A DNA stretch of 13,382 bases. Origin: Candidatus Parcubacteria bacterium (GTDB lineage: Bacteria; Patescibacteriota; Patescibacteriia; Patescibacteriales; UBA12075). The translations under genes were made by a program, and so were the position numbers. Under the pieces are notes generated by a model, which was not told the origin of the DNA, searched no databases, and was given only the letters and a program-made list of their open reading frames with translations. Positions 1-6,830 of this stretch are shown in pieces. Position 1 is the first letter of the stretch. Every line of letters starts with the position of its first letter. The stretch is taken from positions 1 through 13,382 of the forward strand of contig JAGLNE010000073.1 of NCBI GenBank assembly GCA_023139655.1, given 5' to 3'.

Positions 1-33
1 AACATCTACGAAAATTCTAATTTATTAAAATAA
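1..33 (+). CDS. possible 3' end of an upstream gene (partial)
   Basis: Frame 1 is open from the window edge to a TAA at 31-33, giving the tail NIYENSNLLK. It ends 4 nt before the next ATG, which fits the tight packing seen up to 7127. Another frame also reaches a stop close by (26-28), so the frame assignment is a guess and no function can be inferred. Confidence 0.25.
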   Translation, partial: NIYENSNLLK

Positions 34-37
34 AATT

Positions 38-562
38 ATGCCAGAAATTAAATCAACACCACCACCACAAACAAGTCATTCAAATTCGCTTCCGTTAGAA
101 ATGACGCAAAAGTTAAAAGTTTTTGCCTTACTTTCTTTTAAGCGCGATGTACCGTTAGATTTTCTTAACGATCATAAACTCTCCTTAACCTTATCAGCTG
201 CCTATAGTCAAGGAGACGCGATTTTAGCCGCCAAACAATCTCTTTTAAGTATTAACTTAAAACCGGATGATTATAAAATACCGGTTATGATGATTAGTGT
301 AGAGGCTGATCAGATGATACAGCAGGAACCTAAAGTTATTGTTCCTACAAAAAAGGGTGAGGAAATAGGAGATAAACTTTTTGAAGCGGTAAAAAATATA
401 TCAAAGGATTCGTTAGAGGAAATTCCTATGGGCGTACCACGTAAATCAGTTGAGGAAATTGTCGCGCACATCCTTTATGCGTTTGATAAAGTCGGGACCG
501 CAAAAGAAAAAGAGATAGTTAAAAAAGTAGTTGAGAAATTTAAAAAATTAGTTAAAAAATAA
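38..562 (+). CDS. hypothetical protein, 174 aa
   Basis: A 174-aa soluble protein with no signal peptide or membrane segment. After a Pro/Ser/Thr-rich N-terminus (residues 1-20) comes a mixed alpha/beta stretch of about 70 residues containing LLSFKRDVPLDFLNDHKLSL. The C-terminal third is helical and ends in a Lys-rich amphipathic tail (KEIVKKVVEKFKKLVKK). I do not recognise a family. The start at 38 has no Shine-Dalgarno sequence, only an A/T-rich leader, as elsewhere in the window. The gene abuts the next ORF directly (TAAATG). Its position upstream of the packaging genes says little about function. Confidence 0.75.
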   Translation: MPEIKSTPPPQTSHSNSLPLEMTQKLKVFALLSFKRDVPLDFLNDHKLSLTLSAAYSQGDAILAAKQSLLSINLKPDDYKIPVMMISVEADQMIQQEPKVIVPTKKGEEIGDKLFEAVKNISKDSLEEIPMGVPRKSVEEIVAHILYAFDKVGTAKEKEIVKKVVEKFKKLVKK

Positions 563-691
563 ATGAAAATTTGTTTTTGTAAAGAAAACCCATGCAAAAG
601 ACAAACGGAAGAAATGCTTTCTTACCTTAAAAGTGCCACAAAAATACACTACGCAAAAAAGGACATTATTATTAAATTACCAAAAAAATAA
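563..691 (+). CDS. small Cys-containing protein, 42 aa
   Basis: A 42-codon ORF that exactly fills the space between two larger genes: its ATG follows the upstream TAA with no gap, and its own TAA is followed immediately by the next ATG at 692. This perfect fit supports translation by coupling. The N-terminus MKICFCKENPC has three cysteines within eight residues (CxCx4C), which could bind metal, but a fourth ligand is not obvious (His29 is a candidate). The rest is Lys-rich. Function unknown. Confidence 0.6.
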   Translation: MKICFCKENPCKRQTEEMLSYLKSATKIHYAKKDIIIKLPKK

Positions 692-1024
692 ATGAAATTT
701 AAAGAACCAATAATTATTATAAAAAAAGAGAAGAAAGGTGCGCTTAGTTCTTTTTATGAAGGAATGGGTGATATTGTTACTATTGGGATAAAAAGATTTA
801 CAGATGGATTAGACGGAGAAAAATGTAAAAGAATGGGTGGCAAGGTCAGACAAATTCAAAGTGAAACAAGTCCGGATATAACCAGTGTTTGTGAGTTGCC
901 AAATGGTCAATTAAAGAATCTCGAAGTTACTACATATGGATATTGGGTGGGAATACCAATATCTGAAATTGATAATGTTATTAGTAAACTTAATAAAATT
1001 AAATCCAAGGCAGCTAAATCTTAA
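692..1024 (+). CDS. hypothetical protein, 110 aa, weakly DUF333-like Cys/Gly motif
   Basis: A 110-aa protein. The centre reads CKRMGGKVRQ, then about 12 residues, then VCELPNG. That spacing of Cys-x3-GG and Cys-x-LPNG faintly recalls the first half of DUF333 domains, but the second cysteine pair of that family is missing, so the resemblance is weak. The N-terminus has an Ile/Lys-rich strand (EPIIIIKKEKKG). No signal peptide. It is translationally coupled to the 42-aa gene upstream and is the last gene before a promoter at 1032. Confidence 0.7.
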   Translation: MKFKEPIIIIKKEKKGALSSFYEGMGDIVTIGIKRFTDGLDGEKCKRMGGKVRQIQSETSPDITSVCELPNGQLKNLEVTTYGYWVGIPISEIDNVISKLNKIKSKAAKS

Positions 1025-1031
1025 ATTAATA

Positions 1032-1060
1032 TTGACAATATTTGTCTTATTTGCTATATT
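1032..1060 (+). promoter_or_regulatory. near-consensus sigma-70-type promoter
   Basis: TTGACA at 1032-1037, a 17-nt spacer, then TATATT at 1055-1060, preceded by TG at 1052-1053 (extended -10). This is a full -35 match, a 5/6 -10 match and ideal spacing. Transcription would begin near 1067, inside the small ORF that starts at 1061. The promoter therefore either serves an RNA ending at the 1297 terminator or overlaps the start of that ORF. Confidence 0.6.
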
Positions 1061-1207
1061 ATGAGCATAAAGGAGTTAACCAAAACAGAGATAAAATTAA
1101 TTAAATATATTAGGGATTTGAATTTTGGCAGAATTACTATTGTTATTGCCAGAGGACAACCAACCGATATTGAAGAATCAACCAAAAAAATTAGATTAAC
1201 AACTTAA
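1061..1207 (+). CDS. YezD/DUF2292-family-like small protein, 48 aa
   Basis: A 48-aa ORF. Residues 6-46 resemble the small DUF2292 (YezD) family: a helix (LTKTEIKLIKYIRDL), a central FGRITIVIARGQ strand-turn like the family's 'YGSVTIVVxDGxxxQIE' core, and a closing IEESTKKIR. YezD proteins are short and have no established biochemical role that I can name. The start is puzzling. The ATG lies immediately after the -10 box of the promoter at 1032-1060, so an mRNA from that promoter would begin downstream of the ATG. An AAAGGAG lies at 1069-1075, inside the ORF. Readthrough from the upstream operon could supply the ATG. Confidence 0.55.
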   Translation: MSIKELTKTEIKLIKYIRDLNFGRITIVIARGQPTDIEESTKKIRLTT

Positions 1208-1297
1208 TAGCCCTCTCTACGCGGGCATAGGTCTGACCGACAAAGGAAGGCCATTGATCAACATATTTTTATTATGTTGGCCAGTGGCCTTTTTTTT
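1067..1297 (+). ncRNA. candidate ~230-nt transcript between promoter and terminator
   Basis: The promoter at 1032-1060 and the strong terminator ending at 1297 bracket about 230 nt. The 5' part overlaps the 48-aa ORF. The part after its stop (1208-1246) contains short foldable elements: GCCC at 1210-1213 with GGGC at 1223-1226, and GGTCTGACC at 1230-1238. No known RNA family was recognised. It may simply be a short mRNA; an independent regulatory RNA is an inference from the mismatch between the predicted transcription start and the start codon. Confidence 0.3.
1247..1297 (+). terminator. strong intrinsic terminator
   Basis: Arms 1249-1265 and 1273-1289 pair over 17 positions with one mismatch (A1257/C1281) and two G-U wobbles. 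AA at 1247-1248 can add two pairs with the T-run. The loop is TTTTTAT, and eight T follow the stem directly (1290-1297). The reverse strand lacks an equivalent T-tract, so it terminates + strand transcription. It isolates the 1032-1207 unit from the packaging genes downstream. Confidence 0.85.
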
Positions 1298-1317
1298 ATT
1301 GCTTTATAATTTTTCTA

Positions 1318-1418
1318 GGATTCCCCCTATAACAGGTCGAGGGAAATCCAAACCAGAAGGCGCGACACTCCATCTGGAGAAAAACCTTCCGGGGCGGAAA
1401 CCCGGGGGGACCCTATAG
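1318..1418 (+). other. GC-rich, highly foldable non-coding stretch (structured leader or packaging-site candidate)
   Basis: This stretch is markedly GC-rich against AT-rich flanks and has no convincing + strand ORF. Visible helices: GGATT-CCC (1318-1325) with GGG-AATCC (1341-1349, one bulge); GAAGG (1356-1360) with CCTTC (1385-1389), enclosing CTCC/GGAG (1368-1371/1376-1379); and CGGG/CCCG (1390-1393/1401-1404). Alternative pairings exist: CCAGA 1353-1357 with TCTGG 1373-1377, CCCCC 1323-1327 with the G-run 1404-1409, and CTATA 1327-1331 with TATAG 1414-1418. It sits after a terminator and 20 nt before a small ORF. Options are a leader RNA, a ribozyme-like element, or a cos/pac-type site upstream of terS. 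I recognise no known riboswitch or ribozyme consensus. Confidence 0.4.
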
Positions 1419-1438
1419 AGATCGTAAAAACATTTCTT

Positions 1439-1597
1439 ATGTCCAAAACCTACAATAAAAAAGTATTTGTCGCCCGGCCGCCAAAGCCGAATATGATAGT
1501 GCTTTGCGGTTGTGAAAAACAAGAAGTCGTTGATAAAGCTTCCGGATATTTTGTCTGGAAAACAATCAAAACTTGTGAACAACATGCCAAAAAATAA
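1439..1597 (+). CDS. small putative zinc-binding protein, 52 aa
   Basis: A 52-aa ORF with a basic N-terminus followed by VLCGCEKQE and ending in IKTCEQHAKK. The arrangement C23-x-C25-x20-C46-x2-H49 would suit a small zinc-binding fold, although no specific family was recognised. It overlaps the next gene by 14 nt, if that gene starts at 1584. A longer version of the next gene (start 1512) would overlap it much more. The start has no Shine-Dalgarno sequence and lies 20 nt after the structured GC-rich region. Confidence 0.5.
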   Translation: MSKTYNKKVFVARPPKPNMIVLCGCEKQEVVDKASGYFVWKTIKTCEQHAKK

Positions 1598-1820
1598 ATC
1601 AACAAATATATTTAGAATTATTTTAAAAGACACAGAGGGTCGAGCTGTGGCGTTTGATATTGAAGATTTTGATACCCTGGGAACCGGCGCGCAAGAGAAG
1701 AAATTAGTGAAAAAATACGATCAATTATTGGTGGAAGAAAAAAAGTACAAAAAAGACACGCTTGAAAAGGATAAAAAATCCAAAAAGAAAGACGTACCCA
1801 AGGACCTTAAGAAAGCTTAA
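1584..1820 (+). CDS. hypothetical protein, 78 aa, Lys-rich C-terminus
   Basis: Starting at the internal ATG 1584, the product is 78 aa: a short beta-rich part (NIFRIILKDTEGRAVAFDIED) followed by a helical, very Lys/Asp-rich tail. The frame is also open from an ATG at 1512, but that stretch overlaps the Cys-containing ORF in another frame, so the downstream start is preferred. No family recognised. It ends 44 nt before terS and may belong to the packaging operon. Confidence 0.6.
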   Translation: MPKNKSTNIFRIILKDTEGRAVAFDIEDFDTLGTGAQEKKLVKKYDQLLVEEKKYKKDTLEKDKKSKKKDVPKDLKKA

Positions 1821-1850
1821 AACGGCTTATATGGCCTTGTTTTTTAGCTT
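1813..1850 (+). promoter_or_regulatory. hairpin with T-tract between the 78-aa gene and terS
   Basis: AAGCT at 1813-1817 pairs with AGCTT at 1846-1850, AAAAC 1819-1823 pairs with GTTTT 1839-1843, and GGC 1824-1826 pairs with GCC 1834-1836 around the loop TTATATG. The T-run lies inside the 3' arm. It could be a weak terminator (GGC/GCC stem plus T-run) or a leader hairpin, 14 nt before the terS ATG. It lacks the GTCGCA element of the later leaders. Confidence 0.4.
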
Positions 1851-1864
1851 AAATTGGCAAATAT

Positions 1865-2452
1865 ATGGCTAAAGTAGTAAAAAAGAAACCAACCAAAAAT
1901 AAGACAGTTAAAAAGAAACCAACCTCGCTAGAGAGGCATAAATTAGCCCTCAAAATAATAACGGAGAATATCGGAAATACGGAAAAAATCAGGAGGGCAT
2001 TAATTGATCTAGGTTACTCTGAAAGTTATATTAATTCAGGCCATCTTAAAGATACTGATAGCTGGAACCGGTTAATGGAAGAAAAGTTGTCAGATAAGAA
2101 ACTCGTGAACATGCACGAGAAACTTTTGAACAAAAAAGCAATTGATTTTCAAATATTTCCCAAGAGCATGAAGGATAAGGAAATCACAGAAATCATTGAG
2201 AGGTTTGGCTTCCAGATAATAAAAATATCAAAATACGAAAGCTGGAAGCGAGCGTACTTTCCAATATTAGATACACAGGCAATCAAAGCGGCGCTGGACA
2301 TGGCTTATAAACTAAAGAAAAAGTATGGCGAAATCACCGTCAACCATAAGCTTGGGGAACTTAGCAATGAAGACATTGAAGGAGAAATCGCCGGAGCAAT
2401 TTCAGAGGCTCTCGGAGCTATTGCGGGAAAAACAAAGAAGAAAAGAAAATAA
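1865..2452 (+). CDS. terminase small subunit (TerS)-like, 195 aa
   Basis: Probable DNA-recognition subunit of the packaging motor. A Lys-rich N-terminus (with VKKKPT twice) is followed by a helical segment at residues 25-90 that looks like a helix-turn-helix (IGNTEKIRRALIDLGYSESY, then LKDTDSWNRLMEEKL). Near residues 130-155 is FPILDTQAIKAALDMAYKLK, resembling the helix found in many phage TerS proteins ('...ALDMAYKLKG'). The C-terminus ends KKKRK. Its position immediately before, and overlapping, terL is the classic arrangement and the strongest argument. The start at 1865 has no Shine-Dalgarno sequence. A DNA-binding accessory protein other than TerS remains possible. Confidence 0.7.
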   Translation: MAKVVKKKPTKNKTVKKKPTSLERHKLALKIITENIGNTEKIRRALIDLGYSESYINSGHLKDTDSWNRLMEEKLSDKKLVNMHEKLLNKKAIDFQIFPKSMKDKEITEIIERFGFQIIKISKYESWKRAYFPILDTQAIKAALDMAYKLKKKYGEITVNHKLGELSNEDIEGEIAGAISEALGAIAGKTKKKRK

Positions 2453-3887
2453 TAAAGCCCAAACATTTGTACCAAACGGAAAAGCGGAAGAGTTTATTAA
2501 ACTGGTAGGAAGCGATGAAAAGTTCGTTAATATGTTTATCGGCGCCAATGGAACGTCTAAGACCTCTACAGGCGCGAACATGGTAACAAATATCGTTTTT
2601 GGAGTCCAAAATGAATGGTTTGAGCATCCTTTATTCCAGGAATTTCCTTATATAAAAAAAGGCCGGATAATTTCTGATCCTACCACCATAAAAGAAAAGA
2701 TAATCCCTGAGCTTGAAAAATGGTTTCCGGCCAACGAATCAAAGAAGATACCTCAAGCTAATTTTGAAACAGCAAAAGAGGGAAAAAATTACGTTTGCAA
2801 AATAAGAACGAAAACAGGCTGGACCATTGACATAATGAGTACCGAGCAGGACGCTAAAGAATTTGAGTCAGTTGATCTGGGATTCGTTTGGATAGATGAG
2901 CCGATGCCTAAAGACAGATTCTTAGCCACAATAGCCAGGGGCAGGATGGGAATGATAATGTTTTGGACATTTACACCTTTATCATATTCCGCCTGGATCA
3001 AGAATTGGATGGATGAACATATAGAAACCGGAGAAGCTGATTATGTGGAAGCTGAAATGGAAGACAACTGCCAACTTCATGGCGTAAGAGGATTTTTTAA
3101 ACATAAGCACATTAAAAGAATAGCTGATTCTTATCCGGAAGACGAAAAAGAAGCCAGAGTCTTTGGAAAATTTGGTCATTTAATAGGCCGGGTCCATAAA
3201 GGATTTAGCCGTAAAATTCACGTTATTAAACCTTTTCCTTTAAATGAGAGAGATTTTACCGTTTATCAGGCCTTAGATCCACATCCCAGGACAGCGGATC
3301 ATACGCTCTATATGGCGGTTAGGAAAAACGGACAATGTTATATCACTGGAGAGATTATCCACGAGGGGGTTGACGAAAAAGCAGTCAAGAGAATGGGGGA
3401 AAGAATGAAGGCTTATGAATCAAGCATGAACATGAGAATTGAAACCCGGATTATTGATCCCTCAGCTTATAATGATGACCAACACCAAAAAGAAAAGAGT
3501 GTTGGCGCGCAGTTCTTTGATAAAGGCTTTAACTTTATAAAAGGCAGCAAGGACTTAATGGGCTGTATTAAAAAAACAGACGAAGCCCTTTCCTTTCAGA
3601 AAAAGAAAGGCTTAATGGTTATCCATCCTGAAATATATATTTTTGATACTTGCCCGGTAACAATAAAACAACTAGAGGAATATGTCTGGTCTGAATGGAA
3701 AGGAACCAGTAAAGACGAAAAACAACCCAATGCCAGGCCTAAGGACATCAATGATCATCAAGTAGAAAATTTACATAGATTAATAATTTATCCTACGCCA
3801 TTCGTTCCGTATCAATTAAGAAGATCAACATCAATCCCGGCCAGTGCCGGCGGCGCAGCTGATAATGAATTTGATCCTTATTTTTAA
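2325..3887 (+). CDS. terminase large subunit (TerL), packaging ATPase and nuclease, 520 aa
   Basis: Motor that pumps DNA into the prohead and cuts concatemers. N-terminal ATPase: Walker A GANGTSKTS (residues 73-81), Walker B VWIDE (188-192, Asp191/Glu192), coupling motif TFTP (215-218). C-terminal RNase H-like nuclease: acidic residues in ALDPH (Asp318), IIDPS (Asp378) and KDINDH (Asp474/Asp477). The length is normal for the family. The upstream start (2325) gives a 128-nt out-of-frame overlap with terS; the alternative ATG at 2367 gives 86 nt. No start avoids overlap, because the frame must reach the 'PNGKAEEF' segment around residues 50-57 that precedes the P-loop. The protein ends NEFDPYF. 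Confidence 0.93.
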   Translation: MAKSPSTISLGNLAMKTLKEKSPEQFQRLSELLREKQRRKENNKAQTFVPNGKAEEFIKLVGSDEKFVNMFIGANGTSKTSTGANMVTNIVFGVQNEWFEHPLFQEFPYIKKGRIISDPTTIKEKIIPELEKWFPANESKKIPQANFETAKEGKNYVCKIRTKTGWTIDIMSTEQDAKEFESVDLGFVWIDEPMPKDRFLATIARGRMGMIMFWTFTPLSYSAWIKNWMDEHIETGEADYVEAEMEDNCQLHGVRGFFKHKHIKRIADSYPEDEKEARVFGKFGHLIGRVHKGFSRKIHVIKPFPLNERDFTVYQALDPHPRTADHTLYMAVRKNGQCYITGEIIHEGVDEKAVKRMGERMKAYESSMNMRIETRIIDPSAYNDDQHQKEKSVGAQFFDKGFNFIKGSKDLMGCIKKTDEALSFQKKKGLMVIHPEIYIFDTCPVTIKQLEEYVWSEWKGTSKDEKQPNARPKDINDHQVENLHRLIIYPTPFVPYQLRRSTSIPASAGGAADNEFDPYF

Positions 3888-3898
3888 TAAGAAAATTT

Positions 3899-4108
3899 AT
3901 GAGCCAACCAAGTCAAAAAAAACAACATAATAAAATACGCAAGGATAAAGCCAGGCGCAAGACCCACATTTTAAACAAGGAAGCTGGAAGGATCAATAAA
4001 ATAAAAATGCAGAAGAAAGTTAATAAAGAGCTTAAGAAAGAAGAAATGAAATTATCTAATAGGATCCGTAGATTATTTAAAAACTTATTTAAAATAAATG
4101 CCAGTTAA
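3899..4108 (+). CDS. small very basic protein, 69 aa
   Basis: A 69-aa protein made mostly of Lys, Arg, Asn and Gln, predicted helical throughout, with a hydrophobic amphipathic C-terminus (RIRRLFKNLFKINAS). It could bind nucleic acid or be an assembly factor, but no family is recognised. It starts 11 nt after terL and overlaps the next gene by 11 nt, so it is part of the packaging-portal transcript. Confidence 0.6.
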   Translation: MSQPSQKKQHNKIRKDKARRKTHILNKEAGRINKIKMQKKVNKELKKEEMKLSNRIRRLFKNLFKINAS

Positions 4109-4433
4109 CAAACTTAAATTAAAAACAATACCGGTTAGTAAACCATCAAAACGAGAAGAATCAATGATGGATGAAAAGAGTCCGAGTATTTATCCACCTT
4201 CTTTTAGATTGGATGATAAACAAGTCCCAGAAATCAAAGGATGGGACGTAGAGGGAAAATACAGATTAGTTATTGATGTGGAAATGAAAAGTAAACGATC
4301 GGATAAGAAAGGCTCTCACGGCGACTTTGATATTGTTGCTTATAAACCAATAGTCAAAAAGTCCATCAATGAAATGTCTGACAAAGAGTTCGGCGAAGAG
4401 CAGGGTAAACAATTAGCTGACGCAAACAAATAA
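4098..4433 (+). CDS. hypothetical phage protein, 111 aa
   Basis: A 111-aa protein. The N-terminal 25 residues are basic and probably disordered. Residues 30-85 form a beta-rich domain with YPPSFRLDDKQVPEIKGWDV followed by GKYRLVIDVEMKSKR and FDIVAYKP. Similar 'YPs-L-...-PEIK-W-VG-kY-l-v-Ve' proteins sit near the portal gene in many phages found in metagenomes, from memory and without assigned function. The start overlaps the basic-protein gene by 11 nt, and one base separates its stop from the next ATG. Confidence 0.7.
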   Translation: MPVNKLKLKTIPVSKPSKREESMMDEKSPSIYPPSFRLDDKQVPEIKGWDVEGKYRLVIDVEMKSKRSDKKGSHGDFDIVAYKPIVKKSINEMSDKEFGEEQGKQLADANK

Positions 4434-4434
4434 A

Positions 4435-4866
4435 ATGAAAATTATCTGTCTTAGAAAAATGGAATATTGCAATTATAGTATTTATGTTATGCAATTCGGC
4501 TATATATTTCAATATCTTTTTGCCAATAATGAGGGAGATATACACCAAGACCACGTTACATTAAAACCAAGCTTTTATAAAAGGATATTAGTATTTTTAA
4601 GGTTAAGCTCTCTCTACACCAAACAACAGCTTGAAGAGGGAGAAAAGTTAGTCTTATCAGGGGCAATAAAAACAATTGATGAGATCGGCAAGCCCGGGTA
4701 TAAAACTAAGCGTCGCAATGAAATTAAAAAAACAAATTTAAAAGGGTCTGCTAAGGAAAAATGTTTATGGCAGACACGTGAAACAGCAGACGGCCCTTAT
4801 TATGTTTGTTTAAGACATGGCAAAATCGTCAAGATGAAAGACGGTGAAAAGCCATATCATGATTAA
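4435..4866 (+). CDS. hypothetical protein, up to 143 aa, Cys/His C-terminal motif
   Basis: A 143-aa ORF. Residues 20-85 are mixed (FGYIFQYLFANNEGDIHQDH, then LKPSFYKRILVFLRL). The C-terminal part reads KEKCLWQTRETADGPYYVCL followed by RHGKIVK, where two Cys and a His could form a small metal site or a beta hairpin. Further ATGs at 4459 and 4489 are possible starts. The first is preferred because it follows the upstream stop by one base, as is common here. The gene ends at 4866, one base before the favoured portal start. Confidence 0.6.
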   Translation: MKIICLRKMEYCNYSIYVMQFGYIFQYLFANNEGDIHQDHVTLKPSFYKRILVFLRLSSLYTKQQLEEGEKLVLSGAIKTIDEIGKPGYKTKRRNEIKKTNLKGSAKEKCLWQTRETADGPYYVCLRHGKIVKMKDGEKPYHD

Positions 4867-4867
4867 A

Positions 4868-6826
4868 ATGGCAGCAGCAAAAACAACAAAAGCGGAAAAA
4901 ATAGTCTATCAAGAAATAGAAAGGGAAGTGGTTGAAAACGAAAAAATAGTGACGAAGAAAATCCCGGAGAAACTACAAAAAAGAATCGTTAATCAGGTAG
5001 ATGAAGAATATCAGGTAGCTTATCCGCACAACGAAGCAAAGCGGAAGGTAAATTTAGCCCGGCTTAAACTTTATAACAACCAGCGGAGAGATTCCAAAGC
5101 GGTAGGTGATAATTTAATGTTTACCGTCTTTAATACTATTCATTCAGAATTGTATGATGATCGTTTAATGGCTCAATGGGAGGGCAGGGGAGGCCAGGGA
5201 GACGAGGATGTAGAAAGCAACCTTAATGCTTTATCAGAGTTTGATTATGACATCATGGGTAAAGCAAAACTTGATTATGAGTGGAATTGGGACGCGGAAT
5301 TTTTTGGCAGAGGTCTTCTTATGATGATGGACTTTGAGCGTAAAGTGGGAATTATGTCCCCGGTACCGGAAGTTATTGACGCTATTACCTGGATAAGAGA
5401 TCCCAGAGCAACGAGCGTTAATGGAGATATGAGAGGAAAGGGCGGAATGAGATTTGGCGGCAGGGAAATGGGAGCGACTTATTATGAACTTAAAGCATTA
5501 CCCGGGTATTTTAATATAGAAGCGCTTAAAAAAGATAAAGAAACAAATTCTACAATAGACGATGCCCGGTCAGCCAGAAGGGAAGCGCAGGGTTTGGAAA
5601 ATTTTGACAAAAAAGAAGAGGCTTTAGGGAAACATAATAATTATGAATTTCGTTTGCTTGATTGGTTTACTACCATTAAAGGCAAAAAATATTTAGTAAC
5701 CCTGGGAAATAACAGGTCTGTTCTTGTTCGTTTAACCAGGTTGGATTATGGAAACAGATGGCCGATAATTGACCGGGCTTTATATCCTATGGCTCATGAT
5801 TGGGATGGCGTATCTATTCCCGATCTTACTGAAGACAAACAAAGGGCCCGGGCCGTTCTTACAAATATAGGGTTACAAAGCGCTAAATCTGATGTTACCC
5901 CGAGTTATTTATTTGACCAAAATAGAATTAAAAATAAAAACGATCTTAATTTCCGTATAAATAAATTCGTAGGCGTAGACGGCCGGGTTGATAATGCTAT
6001 TGCTCCGATTCAAAAAGCAACCGCTCACCAATATGTCAATATTATTATGGATATGCTTGACACCGGCGCCCAGCGGGCCACAGCAGCCACAGAACTCAGA
6101 CAGGGAATACAATCAAAAGGACAGACTACTTTAGGGGAACAGGAACTAGCCGCGGCCGCGGGCAATAAGCGCTTTAATATGAGTGCTAAGGTCTATGGCT
6201 GGAGTGAAGCTGATTTTTGGCGACAGTGGTATAGATTATATAAGAAGCATTTTAAAAATAAAATTGATGAGAAAATAATTCGTATTCAGGGAGCTATGGC
6301 CCCGACATGGCGGCCGCTTTTGAGGGATAATATTGTTTCTCAAGTTGATCCTGATGTAAAGATAGAATCAAGAGTTATCTCGGAAACCAAAAGAATGAGA
6401 GAACAGCATAGTTATGGTAATTTTGCTGCCTTAGCCTTACAAGATCCGGATAATAATCGTAGATTTATCCAAAGACGGATGGGTAAATTACAGGGAATGA
6501 CCAAGGAAGAACTTGATCTAACCTTTCCTCCTACAGTGGATGAATTACAGGCAGAGGACGAAAATGAACTGATTAATTTAAACAAAATGCCAAATATCAG
6601 TATTAATGATGACCACCTGGCTCATCTCGAAATACATGTAAAAGCAAATCAAAATTCTTATTCCTTAGCACATGTAAGAGCGCATAAACGATTAATGGTA
6701 ATAAAAAGAGACCGCCCGGAACTTTTCGCGCCACCGGAATCACCGCAATTTCAAGTCCCGGGCCAGGGAGAACAAATAAAAGAAAAAACCGCTGAAAAAG
6801 TGGAATCAAGTAGAGTAACACAATAA
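4868..6826 (+). CDS. portal protein, 652 aa
   Basis: Dodecameric ring at the capsid vertex through which DNA enters and to which the terminase docks. Position between terL and scaffold/capsid genes, length of about 650 aa, and sequence character support the call. An N-terminal region has NLARLKLYNNQRRDSKA-like helices. The core includes WIRDPRAT (about 177-182). GVSIPDLTEDKQRARAVLTN (about 314-333) matches the 'GxGixdLxxxxQra' segment typical of portal proteins. A Pro/Gln-rich C-terminus ends the protein. In-frame ATGs also exist at 4844 and 4859. I chose 4868 because it comes directly after the upstream stop and has the A-rich 'aaaATGgc' context seen at other starts. Confidence 0.85.
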   Translation: MAAAKTTKAEKIVYQEIEREVVENEKIVTKKIPEKLQKRIVNQVDEEYQVAYPHNEAKRKVNLARLKLYNNQRRDSKAVGDNLMFTVFNTIHSELYDDRLMAQWEGRGGQGDEDVESNLNALSEFDYDIMGKAKLDYEWNWDAEFFGRGLLMMMDFERKVGIMSPVPEVIDAITWIRDPRATSVNGDMRGKGGMRFGGREMGATYYELKALPGYFNIEALKKDKETNSTIDDARSARREAQGLENFDKKEEALGKHNNYEFRLLDWFTTIKGKKYLVTLGNNRSVLVRLTRLDYGNRWPIIDRALYPMAHDWDGVSIPDLTEDKQRARAVLTNIGLQSAKSDVTPSYLFDQNRIKNKNDLNFRINKFVGVDGRVDNAIAPIQKATAHQYVNIIMDMLDTGAQRATAATELRQGIQSKGQTTLGEQELAAAAGNKRFNMSAKVYGWSEADFWRQWYRLYKKHFKNKIDEKIIRIQGAMAPTWRPLLRDNIVSQVDPDVKIESRVISETKRMREQHSYGNFAALALQDPDNNRRFIQRRMGKLQGMTKEELDLTFPPTVDELQAEDENELINLNKMPNISINDDHLAHLEIHVKANQNSYSLAHVRAHKRLMVIKRDRPELFAPPESPQFQVPGQGEQIKEKTAEKVESSRVTQ

Positions 6827-6830
6827 TTTT

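Noticed and set aside
1230..1246. Hammerhead-like CTGACCGA
   Set aside because: The conserved core CTGANGA is not matched and no GAAA strand with a fitting stem was found.
1305..1310. TATAAT as a second promoter after the terminator
   Set aside because: No acceptable -35 at 16-18 nt; the nearest TTGGCC is 22 nt away and lies in the terminator arm.
1512..1583. Upstream start of the 78-aa gene at 1512
   Set aside because: It would overlap the Cys-containing ORF at 1439-1597 by 86 nt; the ATG at 1584 gives a short, typical overlap.
1304..1633. Minus-strand ORF of 109 aa across the GC-rich region
   Set aside because: It runs antisense to the terminator flank, the structured stretch and two + strand ORFs. 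Its product has no recognisable domain, and no other gene in the window is on the minus strand.
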